Assembly (NCBI GenBank): GCA_024291935.2
Contig: CM044313.1
Location: forward strand, 82,397,001-82,461,000
DNA from: Okapia johnstoni
Lineage: Eukaryota > Chordata > Mammalia > Artiodactyla > Giraffidae
Length of the DNA: 64,000 nucleotides
Direction: 5' to 3'
Part shown: positions 23,003-36,258 of the stretch, piece after piece
Layout: each line of letters begins with the position of its first letter
Numbering within the stretch: the first letter of the stretch is position 1
Notes under the pieces: generated by a model
Databases searched by the model: none
What the model saw: the letters and a program-made list of their open reading frames with translations, nothing else
Told to the model about the DNA's origin: nothing
Position numbers and translations under genes: made by a program

Positions 23003-24129
23003 TAACAGCTTTCAGAGTTAAAGAAGTTGATTTTAAAGTTAAGTCTTTATTGAATCATGTTTCCATATTTTTTTTTTGCATCTTTGATTTCTTGGTTCTT
23101 TGCACATAATGAGTAATATAATTCATTGTTAGGATCATTGGCCGTGGCGTCCTGCATATTCAAAAAGACTCCCAAACTTTATATACTATTCCTGAAAACC
23201 ATGATTTGGAAGATTTGACATAACTACTCAAAAGTGATATTGTGCAAATTAACTATCCATAGGCTATTGATCTTTCTGCCAGAATACAAATACTTTTCAG
23301 ATCTCCTCTTCTCCATGGTTAAGGTCTGTGTTAATAGAGGTATTATTGACTAGTTTCTAGAATTTTTAACTTTCATTTCAATCTAAAATATTCAAGGCCA
23401 TTTCTCGTTGTCTGTCACTGTTTCTTGGAGGATGTAGGGTGTTTCAAAACTATTTTTTCCATAATGCATTGTGTTATGATGAAATCATGTTTAGGGTGAA
23501 AACTGAACATTTTTTGATTGATATACCAGACAGAATAATACTCTTATGGGAAAGAATATATTTTTGAAAATTATATACACAGTAGACATGGTATAGCAGA
23601 AAATATTCCTCATGGAAAATAAAATTTAGTCATTTAAAGTAGAGTCAAATGAACTGGCATGAGATTAGTTTTGAAATTACTGTTTTAGATATTTGTCATA
23701 AAGCAGAATATAATTTTTATTTCCATTTTACTGTGCAACCATAGATTTATGGGGGACAAAAACCTTAGGAATTTTTAACTATAATTATCAGTGAAATGTA
23801 TACATTAATTACTAGTAGTAATAGCAATTACAAGTAATTTTACATTAATGTTATGGATCCCTAACCTAAGAAAAAATATCCAACTATACCCAGTTTATTG
23901 TAATCCTGACACCTATCTCAAAATGATGAGCATGGGTGTGTTGAGGCCAGATGGCAGTCGATTTCAGGAGTTAATGGAAAGTAAGAAGTGGTGGCACGAC
24001 CACAGCATATAGACATACAACTTTTTATCCCAGGGCTTTTTATTTTTTCTTATTCTGACACGCTACTACAAGCATGGCCCAGAATAGCACTCTCCAGTCA
24101 AACTCGGTGATAATGAAAGTGTTCTATAT

Positions 24130-24430
24130 CTGCTCTGTCCAGTATGGTGGCCACCAGCCACATGTCTGTGAACTAGACACTTGAAATGTGGCTCATGCAA
24201 ATTGAGACATGCTGTAAATAAAAACACACTGGCTGTTTGAAGACTTACTATGGAAGAATAAGAATGTGAAATATCTCAATTACATGTCAATATTTTGGCT
24301 ATGGTGGGTTAAATCAAATGTATCAAAATTAATTGTACTTTTTTTTTTAATATAACTACTAAAAAATTTAAAAATAGATTTGTGGCTTGTATTTCTGGTT
24401 CTAATTATATTTCCATTGGGTCATGTTGTC
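24130..24430. repeat. Ancient DNA-transposon-like repeat
   Basis: tggccaccagccacatgtct, then cacttgaaatgtggctcatg and atatctcaattacatgtcaa are typical of an old hAT-like mammalian repeat. A shorter relative is at 33130-33230. Family name uncertain. Confidence 0.5.
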
Positions 24431-24854
24431 TCCAAAATAGATACTGTATTTTCTTTAACCTTTTATAGCTCATTATTGACCAGAGACATATTAATACATT
24501 AGTCTTTTGTACCTGAACGTTATTGACCAGAGATGTTTCAGTATTCACTTACACAACAAATTGCTTGCCACAGGGGTTTGTTTCTGCTGAAATCCCGCAG
24601 TCAATAATGTGCTAAGATTAATCACAGAGGAAAGGACATGCTGTCAACGACAAGTTTTCAAGAAGACTCCCATTTTAAAAATAATATTGTTAAATTTCAT
24701 AATATTTTAATAGCTAACAAAGTAAAATAATATAACAAATTAAGCTTTGATATTACAGAATTTCTGCTAGAGATTTGTTTAGCCAAGAGTGTTATGGAAG
24801 GCTTTAAAAAACTCTAAAGCAGTGTAGTGCTTTCTTCTGTCATCCCCTACTTCT

Positions 24855-24978
24855 GGATTTTTCTACTCTTTTGCACCACGCAGCATGTGGGGTCTTAGTT
24901 TCCTCACCAGGGGCGGAACCCACATCCCCTGTGTTGGAAGCACAGAGTCTTAACTACTGGACCACTAGGGAAGTCCCT
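24855..24978 (-). mobile_element. CHR-type SINE
   Basis: The minus-strand head gggacttccctagtggtcca ends at 24978; the tail is worn. Confidence 0.82.
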
Positions 24979-25635
24979 TGGATTGTTCTGTCCTTCAAGT
25001 GGATTCTGTATCCATCTTAACTTAATGTTTTGTAGTATTTAAAATTTTTATGTAATTGAACCTATTCGTATTTTCAGGGTTTCTGCCGGTTGTCATAGTT
25101 TTGAGAAAACTTTCTCATTCTCTCAATTATATTTCATATTTAAATCTCTTTTATTGCAGTATAAGCTCTGAGGAGCCAGGTCTTACTTTTTACCTCTAAT
25201 TTGTTAGCCAGTTGTTTTAGTAATGTCTATTGAAAAATTAATTGCTCCAGTAATGTGAAAGGTCACCTTTATTATATACTGAAGTCTGATATGTAATTGA
25301 GTCTATTTCTGTAACTAGTAAATGTTTGAAAAATGAATTTCTGTATCAGATAGCCCAAGGTTTAGCAGTGAAGGGAATTGCAATGAGTATAAACTCTTCT
25401 ACCATTTTGCTTTACTCATTATGGCACATTTCGTTTATGTTGTATTTTCGTTTATGATTGTGGCTAATTTGGTTAGGTTAAATATTGGATTTCCTTAATA
25501 TGGAATTAATTTAAAATCTGAACTTTGATAACTGCATGAACATTTGAAGCTTTAAGCATGGTGAAATGTTTACGTAATTTTTTTTTATCTAAAGAGATCA
25601 AATAGATCATGTGATTCTTATTGATTACATTGTAG

Positions 25636-25770
<135 letters not shown>

Positions 25771-26024
25771 TGAAAACTGAATTCTTGGAAAGATTTTTGT
25801 AAAAATCTAAAAAAGGAAAATTTTGAAAGGAACTTGGACACAATAGCCAAAAATTTGTTTAGTGGTAGGGAAGCTTGAGAGCGAATCAATCACTAAATGG
25901 GGAAAACGGTGGTTTTTAAAATTTCATCACCTTTAATGAGACAGCAGGTGTGACTGGGATTATGTATACTTCCTTAGAGCTCCTGTCATTCTTTGTCAAA
26001 ATTATTGCATGCTACCTTATTCTG

Positions 26025-26320
26025 GATAGGCTAGGTTAAGCTGTGGAAACAAACAACCCTAGAATCTCAGTGGCTTAAAACAGAAGCTCATTTCTCACTC
26101 ATGCTGTAAATCAGTCACAGACCACTTCATTCTCACTTTGGCAGCCAGGCAGATGGAGCTGCCACCATCTGGAGCATTGTCAGTCACTAGTGTAACGAGA
26201 AGAAAAGTATAAAGATCTCCTGGGCTCTTAAATTTCTGCTCAGAAATGATGTGTGGTTCAGGCTGCATTGGTCAGAGCAAGTCACATGGCCTCCCCTAAC
26301 TTGAAGGAGACAGGAAGTGC
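26025..26320. repeat. Old interspersed repeat, unnamed
   Basis: ctcagtggcttaaaacagaa followed by catttctcactcatgctgta and cagagcaagtcacatggcct is a familiar old mammalian repeat pattern; I cannot assign the family. Confidence 0.45.
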
Positions 26321-27597
26321 AGCCATACGAAGGAACAGCTACCTGTTGATAGCACTGATGACCACATTTATTTTAAAGTTGCTTGTATATTTGTATAACC
26401 TGCTAGATAGTGAACTCCTTGCGTATAGGACCTGAGTTACCTTGCTCTTCCTCGCTGCTATTATATAAAACATAGCTTCTTTGTCTGTTTATGCTCATCT
26501 CACTTCATGTCCAAATATATTACTACTTAGAGTACCTTTCAAAAACATTTGGAGATTATCAGAGATTAGTAATTAACATGATGTCATTTTTCTCACTTAT
26601 GAATGGAGTTTCTAAAGTAATTAGTTGTATTATGAAGATGTTCTTGTATCAGTAAAAGATTGAGTTTTGCATATTTTTTGAAACATAAATATACATATTC
26701 CAAACCTAGCTAATAGAGCAATAAATGAGTACTTTACACTTCTGTCAGAGTTCATTCTTCCTTCTTTTTGGTAAAGAACATAAATCTTTACAAGTTTGTC
26801 TTGGTAATTTTGAGAGGTTTTTTTTGCCCACACTCTGGTAGATCTATTGATAAATTTTCTTTTTACCTCATTGAGTAAGAGAAACTTTAATGTGACCCTT
26901 TTTCCTTCTTTGTGCTTGTGATGTTGGTGTTGTGTTCAATTCCAATTTTTTTATTGTAGGAAATCCTAAAATTACTTTACCCATTTGATGGAAGTTTGTT
27001 TAGTTAAAACTAGGTGCTTACTCAGCGCATACCAAGACTGTGTCACAGTGCTCAGAACACTGTCAGCCCTCTTTGCGTGAGCCTTCCACCTGTTTGGCGA
27101 ACTGTAGCCATTGACAGAGGCTCAGTGAGGGTATGAATATTAACTCTCCGTGTTAAAAATTAGCAAATGTGATTTTTTAGATGAAAATAGAAGTGTTAAT
27201 AACTTCTAACTGTACCCTGACAGATTATTTCTGCGTTCTCTGGAGATCATTGGCCTAAGCAGTCTTTGTGTCCTGCTAGTGTTGTACTGCCATTGCTGGC
27301 CCATTACTACTTCTGGTGTGCAAGTTAGAATTTGTAATTAGATTCTCAGCTGACCAAAAAGAGCGTTTCTTAAAGTTGTCATTAGCTTTTTTGGGAAGTA
27401 AGAGTGCTAAAGTTCTTTCTGTGGTATATAGTGGGTCTTGCCTTAAGTCAGTGTTTTTGATATCCACTTTGGTGCAACTTAACACTGTGGAGGTGTTTCC
27501 AGACGCTCCCTCCATCAATGATCTCTTTATCTTACATTGTATGTGCTAACATCACATGGGGATTTGGTTTAATAATATATCTTAGGCCACCAGAGTT

Positions 27598-27643
27598 CCT
27601 TTGATAGTTTATATACTTGTCCTTTGATAGTTTATATACTTGT
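27598..27643. repeat. 23-bp perfect tandem duplication
   Basis: The unit beginning cctttgatagtttatatact occurs at 27598-27620 and again unchanged at 27621-27643, one base before a SINE target-site duplication. Confidence 0.92.
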
Positions 27644-27798
27644 CATGTGCACACTGGAGAAGGAAATGGCAGCCCACTCCAGTGTTCTTGCCTGGAGAAT
27701 CCCAGGGACGGGGAGCCTGGTGGGCTGCCGTCTGTGGGGTCGGGTCGCAAAGTCAGACACAACTGAAGCGACTTAGCAGCAGCAGCAGCATGTGCACA
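27644..27798 (+). mobile_element. Bov-A2-type SINE with 10-bp duplication
   Basis: The body (27654-27788) is a single A-unit with an agc-repeat tail. The flanks catgtgcaca (27644-27653, 27789-27798) are identical. A small internal doubling gggtcgggtcgc distinguishes this copy. Confidence 0.93.
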
Positions 27799-28603
27799 TG
27801 ATATGTAGGGAATATGACTTGCAAAAAGTTGAATCTTACCATTTAAGGTGGCTATGTACTTTTTAAACTTTATATGTTAATGTAACGCTTTATGCATGTA
27901 GCTTATCCAGTACTCAATTTATATGATAATTGAATATGGTTTTCAACTTGAGCTGGTATGCACTATTCTTATCTGATTAAGGAGTGAAAGCAGAGCAGAA
28001 GTCTGTAACTTTTTCTCAAAAGTAGTAAATATAAGACTTTGTGAAACTGTGTCCATTTAAGTTAGGAACTTGTGTAAACCAGAAAGCTAATACTTAGAAA
28101 GTGCCTTTAAAATTTTTTTTAAACAACATCCTGTGAAGTTTAGTATGGCCATTAATGCCAAAATACTATTACCTGTAGTACTTCGGTTGCATGTTCCTGA
28201 TGTACAATAAGAATGATTGGTAATTTTAGCATAAAAGAAAGGAATCTGGACTGGGAGAGGGAAAAAGCACATTTCTTTTAAATTAAGAAAATACCTTCTT
28301 CCCACCTAGTTAAAGTACTGATAGTGCTTGCTGATTTTTTTAAATTAAAAATTGTATCCAACCTAACAACATTTTAACCATTTTTAAGTGTCCAGTTCTG
28401 TGGGTTAGCTTGTTGATGTAAAACTTTTTAGTTGCTTCAAGATTATGAGTGATATCAAATACCAGTTATTGCAGCAGTACTGACATAAGTACTATAAAAC
28501 ATAAAATGAAGTACTACCGTACTAAGTCTTAAAATCCATTTGGGCAACAGTTGTATATTTCTAACAACAGATTAGAGTTTAACAGTATGATTTTCTGTCA
28601 GTG

Positions 28604-29253
28604 CATTCAGTTCAGTCATTCAGTTATGTCCAACTCTTTGCGATCCCATGAACCGCAGCACGCCAGGCCTCCCTGTCCATCACCAACTGCTGGAATCTAC
28701 CCAAACCCATGTCCATCGAGTCGGTGATGCCATCCAACCATGTCATCCTCTGTCATCCCCTTCTCCTCCTGCCCTCAATCTTTCCCAGCATCAGGGTCTT
28801 TTCCAGTGAGTCAGCTCTTTGCATCAGGTGGCCAAAGTATTGGAGTTTCAGCTTCAACATCAGTCCTTCCAATGAATATTCAGGACTGATCTCCTTTAGG
28901 ATGGACTGGTTGGATCTCCTTGCAGTCCAAGGGACTCTGAAGAGTCTTCTCCAACACCACAGTTCAAAAGCATCAATTCTTCAGCACTCAGCTTTCTTTA
29001 TAGTCCAACCCTCACATCCATACATGACCACTGGAAAAACCATAGCCTTGACTAGACGGACCTTTGTTGGCAAAGTAATGTCTCTGCTTTTTAATAAGCT
29101 GTCTAGGTTGGTCATAACTTTACTTCCAAGGAGTAAGATCTTTTCCTGATTTCCTTTAGAATTGACTGGTTTGATCTCCTTGCAGTCCAAGGGACTCTTC
29201 AAAAGTCGTCCCCACCACCACAGTTCGAAAACATCAATTCTTCAATGCTCAGC
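28604..29253 (-). mobile_element. BovB 3' segment with an internal duplication
   Basis: On the minus strand the end of the polymerase frame and the tgaactgaatgcac terminus are clear (28604-29147). The outer 103 bp (29151-29253) repeat, diverged, the segment 28891-28992, instead of continuing into the upstream part of BovB. Confidence 0.92.
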
Positions 29254-29863
29254 GGTGTACATATATGCCTGTTAAAACTACCAATTTTCAGACATTACTT
29301 ATATATCTTGTTAATTAAAAAATTAATATATATATTGGAGGCAAAGACTAAAAAGTTTATTTAAAGACTACTGTTTTGAGAATAGTTTTTTTGCTTTCTG
29401 AAGTCTTAAACATGTAATTGATCAGCTTGGTCACAAGATGTCACTGGAGTGCCAAATTTACAAACACAGCTGCTTTTTTTGATAATATGTCAAGGAAGAT
29501 GGAAGTTTTTTATAGTGAAATTATTTAGGTGCCTGCCAGTGTGTCCTTTGCACTGAAGTAATTGTTGGGCAGTGGGATATTAAGTAACGTTTTAAAGAAC
29601 TGTATAAACTTCTCAGTTTCCTTCTTTAAAAAAATGAACTATAAATGTATACATTTAAAATACGCTTATATAACTTAAAAGTCTTTTCACATAGTAGATA
29701 ATTTAGGATGAATGACAATACGGATCATAGTAACATCTTTTGATCTAGAATTTTGAATGGTATTCATTCATTGGGGGTTTGTTGCAGTGTATTTAAAAGA
29801 TATTCAACATCTGCTTAAAATGAAGCAGCTAAATCTTTAGTAGATAGTATAGGTTAAACCTTT

Positions 29864-30078
29864 GGGCTTCCCTGGTGGCTCAGACTATAAAGAATCCACT
29901 TGCAGTGTAGGAGACTGGGTTCAATCCCAGAGTTGGGAAGATCCCCTAGGAGGAGGGCATGGCAACCCACTCCAGTATTCTTGCTTGGAGAATTCCCATG
30001 GACAGAGGAGCCTGGTGGGCTACAGCCTGTGGGGTTACAGAGAGTTGGACACGACTGAGCAACTAGGCACACACAGCA
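29864..30078 (+). mobile_element. Bov-tA SINE
   Basis: It starts gggcttccctggtggctcag and ends gactgagcaactaggcacac. Confidence 0.93.
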
Positions 30079-31617
30079 TACATGGGTTAATACACCTCTA
30101 CTGTATCTTCTCTTCCCTTAGCCAACTCGCCTCCTCTCATGCCAGTTTATACTGTTGTCTTAAGTATGCTAATCTCAGGGGTAACTTTATTCTTTGTATT
30201 TAGCTTAATTTAGTTATTTGAAAATAAAAGGCAGAATTGTAAATCAACTAAAACAAAAATTAAAAAATAAAATTGAACAAAAGGCCCAGTAGGATAAAAG
30301 ATAGAAATGTCAGGATGCCAAGACACTTTGACCACTTAGTTATTTTATTGTGCCTTTTTTGGAATACTCAAAGTAGTGTTAAACAACATTTACATGTTAC
30401 CTATACTCCTTCAGCTTTCTGCTTATGGAATTTCATTAAAAAAATATATCTGAGGTGATCTGAATAACATTTTTGTTGGAATGAACACACAAGATTTGCT
30501 GTTTTCTAGGGAATTGCTTCAAAAGATGATGTCTGAGTCCCCTTTTTTTTTTAACTTCCTCTGAGGCAGAAATGATTGCCAGTGAGAAGGTCCAGTCATA
30601 AATGGAACACATTATTTTAGGCTCTGCTCTTTTTTTTAGTAGCAACACTAAACTAAGCTAACGTATTTTAGATGTGAGGAATCTGTCACACGAACTTGGT
30701 AAGCACTACTTGTTCTGTTGGTTGCAGTGTAAGATTTAATTGTGGATAAGATGTGTATAAACTTTCTTAGCATGACTTCTGTACCATAAACAGTATTTTA
30801 TAAACAGCTAATACCCATTTATTTCCAATGAGAGGAAAAAGGTCACTGTATACCAGCATTGGAGGGATTCTTTTTTTTTTAGGTCTACAAAGAAAAATTC
30901 TGTGAGTTTCTCAGAATAATCTTAAAAATCTCCCCCAGCCCCCATTATTTGAGAATAGATGGCCAAGATGTTTTCTGAGACCTTGAATACCCTCCTGATG
31001 AGTGAGTTGCCAGGGAATAGTACTTCTTTGATAACTGACAGATTATTATTATAAGTATAGTTAATTAACCTTAGATTTGAACTATAGTTTTTTATGGGCT
31101 TTTGTAAATTTGGCTGTTGATTATTTTATGTTTATTAGTTTAACTTTCCAAAAATCGTGTAAGAATGTCAGAAAACACAGCCAATTCTTGCCTAGTGTCT
31201 TAGGCTGCTTACCACGTGCCAGTGACATTAGGAAACAAAATGAAACCCAAACTCTCTGGTGAAAGGTAGAGCAGGCAAGCATTTATTGGGGAGATAGTGG
31301 GTTGGTACAACAGTGAAAAAAAAAATGAACACCATGACTAACCTTGAAAAGGTGTGTGCCCTTTAACATCAAACTCAGGTAATTTCTTATTCCTCTGGGC
31401 TCTTGGTTCATATTGTTTTTATGGCCTTATTTACATCTTATTCTAGCCAGTACTGTTAGTTATATTATGAATCTTTTTCCCTTCACTTGATTAAAATTTC
31501 TAGAGTTAGAAGTATGTCTTACTAATACCGCATTCTCAGTACCTCATGATTTTTTAGACCATTATTAATAGGATAAATTCTTGCTGCCAAAGTGCTGATT
31601 CTTGCACACGAGTAAAT

Positions 31618-31882
31618 AATAGCTAATGTTTATTGAGAACTTACCTTGTACCAGTCTCTATTCCAAGAACTTGATATATCTTTAACTTACTTAATCTTTA
31701 TAATAACCCTTATGAGCGGGAAAGAGTTGTTTTTGTTGCTTTACATAGCAGATACAGAGGAATAGAGAAGAAGTTTTGCCCAGGGTTGCACAGTGAGGAA
31801 ATGACCAAATTGGAATTTAGATCCAAATAGGCTGGCTCCAGAACCTGCTCTTACAGCCTTTTTACTGTGCTATAGTACTTCA
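31618..31882 (-). repeat. MIR SINE, nearly complete
   Basis: Reversed MIR blocks in order: taatgtttattgagaactta, taataacccttatgagcggg, gcccagggttgcacagtgag, ggctggctccagaacctgct. Confidence 0.8.
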
Positions 31883-32164
31883 TCAAGTCGCTGTTTGTGG
31901 TTTCTTTTTTGTTTTTGTTAATGATTTTTTAACATTAAATGTAGGTGTGGGCTAATTTAATACCAAAAATTGAAAACAAGTAGAATTTCACTTATTACTG
32001 AGTTACATTTTTCTTTTGTACTGTTAAGTTTTAAAATCTAATAGGGCCCCAGATATATTTCAGCTCTTTTCATTTTTGAAGTTATCAAGAAAATTGAATG
32101 CAGTGATTATTTTTCTTTTTTTTTGTGGAAGCTGATTTGCCAGGGTTTTTTATTTGAAAAGTTT

Positions 32165-32290
32165 GTTTTCTCTCTCTCTCTATTTTTCTTTGTGGCCGAG
32201 CCTTGTGATCCTAGTTCCCCAACCAGAAATTGAATCTGCATCCCTTGCAGTGGAAGTATGGAGTCTTAACCACTGGTCCACCAGGGAACT
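32165..32290 (-). mobile_element. CHR-type SINE
   Basis: The head, on the minus strand, is gttccctggtggaccagtgg; a ct-repeat (tctctctctctc) abuts its tail. Confidence 0.8.
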
Positions 32291-33239
32291 AACTCCCTGG
32301 TTGACTGTTTCTATTGATTCCGCGCCCCCCGTCCCCGCCCCCCCCCCACCCCCGCTTAGTTTTGGGTCGCAAAACTGCTTCACAAGACTAGTAATTTTTA
32401 TTAGATGCTGGACACTGTGACTGCCATGTTGTTGTGTGCTGAATTTTGTTTGTCTTTAAAGACCGTTGGAATTTGTTTTGCTAGGCAGTTACTTGTGGAT
32501 CAGTTTGTTTGTAAGCTTTGTTAGGCTGGGTCTGGAATAGCCTTTACTGAAGGTCTGGTTTAGCTGTAATACGAAGAAATGATCCTTTTGGAATTCTTTC
32601 TAAATGTCCTGGGTGTTCAGTGATACCTTTCCACTTAAGCCAGTTGGCACTCAGATTTTTCCTAGCCCTCTGTGAACTCTTGGTATTGTTCACCTTACAG
32701 CTTTATGGTAGTGCCCCTGACCCCACCCCTTTGTGGACTTTGTCATCTTAACCCGTGTGCCTTCGTTTTTCATCAGGCCTAAGTGAAAACACCATGTGGA
32801 TTTCTAGAGCTCTTACTCTGCCGTAGTCCCCTCTTTCCTAGGACTGCCTTGCATATTCCAGTTGCCTTAGCTTCTTCCAACTCGCATCTCTGCCTTTTTA
32901 ACAGTGTGACTCCTTTGCTCTGCTTGAGATCCTCTGCTCTGATGCCTGAGATGTGCCTTTAGATGGTAGGCTTGGGCAGTAGTAGGCCCAGTTAGGTTTC
33001 TCTCAAAAGGTAAAAAGGTAAGTCCAAGACTGATTACTTAGTCATAGCCCCATATTCTTTAGTGTTAAGTCATAGCAAAATGACTTTGACACTAATATGG
33101 AGCTTTCTGTGACGATGGAAATGTTCTCTTTCTGTGCTGTCCATTCAGTAGCCTCTTGCCCCACTTGGCTAATGAGTACTTGAAACTAGCTAATAGCACT
33201 TGAAAGTGGCTAGGGCAGCTAAGGAACAGAGTTCTTTTC

Positions 33240-33352
33240 CCTCCTTATTTATTTATTTGGCTGTGTGGCTTGCAGGATATTAGCTCTCCAATCAGGAGCC
33301 CCCTGCAGTGGAAGCATGGAGTCCTAACCTTTGGACCACAAGGGAATTCTGA
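33240..33352 (-). mobile_element. CHR-type SINE, shortened
   Basis: The head gaattcccttgtggtccaaa is read from 33352; an internal piece of the usual body is missing. Confidence 0.78.
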
Positions 33353-33388
33353 ATTTTTAAATTAGTTTAAATATAATAGCTGTGTATA

Positions 33389-34941
33389 CTGGGGTGGCCA
33401 AAGGATTCGTTCTTTTTTTTTCTGTAAGCTGGCTCTAGTAACTCTTAGTTGCCTTTAACTTCATTTGAAACAGTTTTGTTAGATTGTATTGTGACAGCTG
33501 TCATATCAGTGAGCACTTAAAAAACTTATCAAAATTGAATTTTTGTGTAGCCATTTTAATATTGAAGATGAAGGGAAAAAGCAACATTTTCGGCATGTTA
33601 TGTTTTATTATTTCAAGAAATGGTAAAAACTGAAATGCCAAAAAAAAAGGTTTTGTGCAGTGTTTGGAGAAGATGCTGAGACTGAATGTGTCAGAAGTGG
33701 TTTGCAGAGTTTCATCCTGGAAATTTCTGCTGGGTGATGCTCGATGGTCAGGTGGCCAGTTGAAGTTGATAGCGATCAAATCAAGACATTAATTGAGAAC
33801 AGTCAGTGTTATTCCACATGGGACATAGCTGACATACCCAGAATATCCAAATCAAGCGTTAAAAATAATTTGTACCTGCTTGGTTATGTTAATTGTTTTG
33901 ATGTTTGGGTTCCACATAAGTGAAAAAAACTTGACCATTTCCTTGCATGCAATTCTCTACTGAAACGAAAGGAAAACATTCTACTTTTAAAATAAATTGT
34001 CGTGGGTCATGAGAAGTGGAGAAGGCAATGGCACCCCACTCCAGTACTCTTGCCTGGAAAACCCCATGGACGGAGGAGCCTGGTAGGCTACAGCCCATGG
34101 GGTCGCGAAGAGTCAGACACGACTGAGCGACTTCACTTTCACTTTTCACTTTCATGCACTGGAGAAGGAAATGGCAACCGACTCCAATATTCTTGCCTGG
34201 AGAATCCCAGGGACGAAGGAGCCTGGTGGGCTGCCGTCTGTGGGGTCGCACAGAGTCGGACACGACTAAAGTGACTTAGCAGCAGCATCAGCAGCAGCAT
34301 GAGAAGTAGATGTGGTACAATAATGTGAAACAGAAGATCATGGGGCAAGTGACATGAACTACCACTAACCACACCAAGGCTGGTCTGTCTTCTCCAAAGA
34401 AGGTGATGATGTGTGTATGGTTGAGTTGGAAGGAAGGTCTCTGTTACGACCTCCTTCTGGAAAACCAAAGGATTAATCCCCACAAGTACTGTTCCCAGTT
34501 AGACCAGTAACTGAAAGCAGCACTCAACGAAAAGCACCTGGAATTAGTCAACAGAAAACGTGTAATCTTCCATCAGGATAACAGCATGTTTCTTTGATGA
34601 CCAGCCAGAAACTGTCACAGCTTGGCTGGCAAGTTCTGACTTGTCCACCATATTCCCCAAACATTGCACCTTCCAATTTCTATTTATTTCAGTCTTTACA
34701 GAATTCTTTTAACGGAAAAAATTTCAATTCCCTGGAAGACTGTAAGAGGCACCTGGAACAGTTCTTTGCTCTAAAAGATAAATTTGGAAAGATGCAATTA
34801 TGAAGTTGCCTGAAAAATGGCAGACGGTAGTGGAACAAAATGGTGACTATGTTGTTCAATAAAGTTCTTAGTAAAAATGAAAATGTGAAAAATATGTCCT
34901 TTATTTACACTTAAACCAAAGGAACTTTTTGGGCAACCCAG
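33389..34941 (+). mobile_element. Mariner transposon, inactive, with nested SINE
   Basis: The ends ctggggtggccaaaggattc and, inverted, ctgggttgcccaaaaagttc form terminal inverted repeats bounded by TA on each side (33387-33388, 34942-34943). Transposase pieces are readable in broken frames: GHEK..WYNNVK where mariners have GDEKW..YDN, FHQDNS, and YSPNIAPSNFYLF where YSPD.APSDYHLF is usual. So the first catalytic Asp reads as His and the last as Asn; only the middle one remains. Without the SINE it is about 1.26 kb, full mariner length. It resembles the ruminant Btmar-type family. Confidence 0.93.
34008..34307 (+). mobile_element. Bov-A2 dimeric SINE inside the mariner
   Basis: Two A-units (starting ggagaaggcaatggcacccc and ggagaaggaaatggcaaccg) joined by a tttcacttttcacttt linker, with an agcagc tail. 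The flanks catgagaagt (34008-34017 and 34298-34307) are identical; removing one copy and the SINE restores the mariner reading. Confidence 0.95.
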
Positions 34942-35796
34942 TAGTTAATGACTGCTGTAGTAGATAGTAGTACAGTATTTTTTCTCAATATTATGAAATT
35001 TCAGTCTTACAGCTTTTGTATATAATAATAAGTGCCTGTGGTTGATCTCTACTGTGTCCCAATTTAGAAGCTTACTATAGTATCTTTTTCAAATTACCCA
35101 AATAGTTACATGTTCATTGGAGGTTCTTTTGAAAAATACAGAAAATACAAGAAAGAAAATTTGTCACATATAATCCCAAAGATAATCAAGATTATTTTGA
35201 TGTATTTCCTTCTAGTCTTCTATAAGGAAAAAAATTGTTTTAGTGAAAAATATTTGATTTTTAGTGTTTCTGTCTTGGAATGTGCATAGACAGCAAGATT
35301 GAAATGATGAAAATGATTTGTCCTTCTGTAATTAGCTTTATATTATTTGTCATCAAAGAAGAGCATTTGCTTAACAAGCTTTCATAGCTTTATAGGCCAG
35401 GTATATGTAACAGTTTCAGGAATGACATATTCATCAGGAAACTTGCCTCTTTTCTCTCTTTGTGCAGATTGGTGTTAGTAGGAAAGAAAGTTCATAGTTT
35501 GCTGTTGGCTGCTTTTTGACAATAGCTAGAGAGAAGGCAAACATAATTTAATATTTGGCTTATTTCCACATTAGGGGAACTGGTTTGGAGAGTTCTTTCA
35601 GTTCCGTCCTTTGAGTAACTGTTGTGCCTGAAAATCATTTGCCAGGTGCTTAGAAACCAAAAGCCTTGGCCCTCAAGGGGTTCATGGTTTAGTTGGCAAG
35701 AAAACAACTGGATTTTCTTCTGTTTCTCTGGAGGAAAAAATGTCGGATGTTACTGTTTATTTAAATAATACAGAATTTAATAAAATTAGCAGATAA

Positions 35797-36258
<462 letters not shown>

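Noticed and set aside
34594..34803. 69-codon transposase-like frame
   Set aside because: It is the C-terminal piece of the dead mariner, with the last catalytic position changed and stops upstream.
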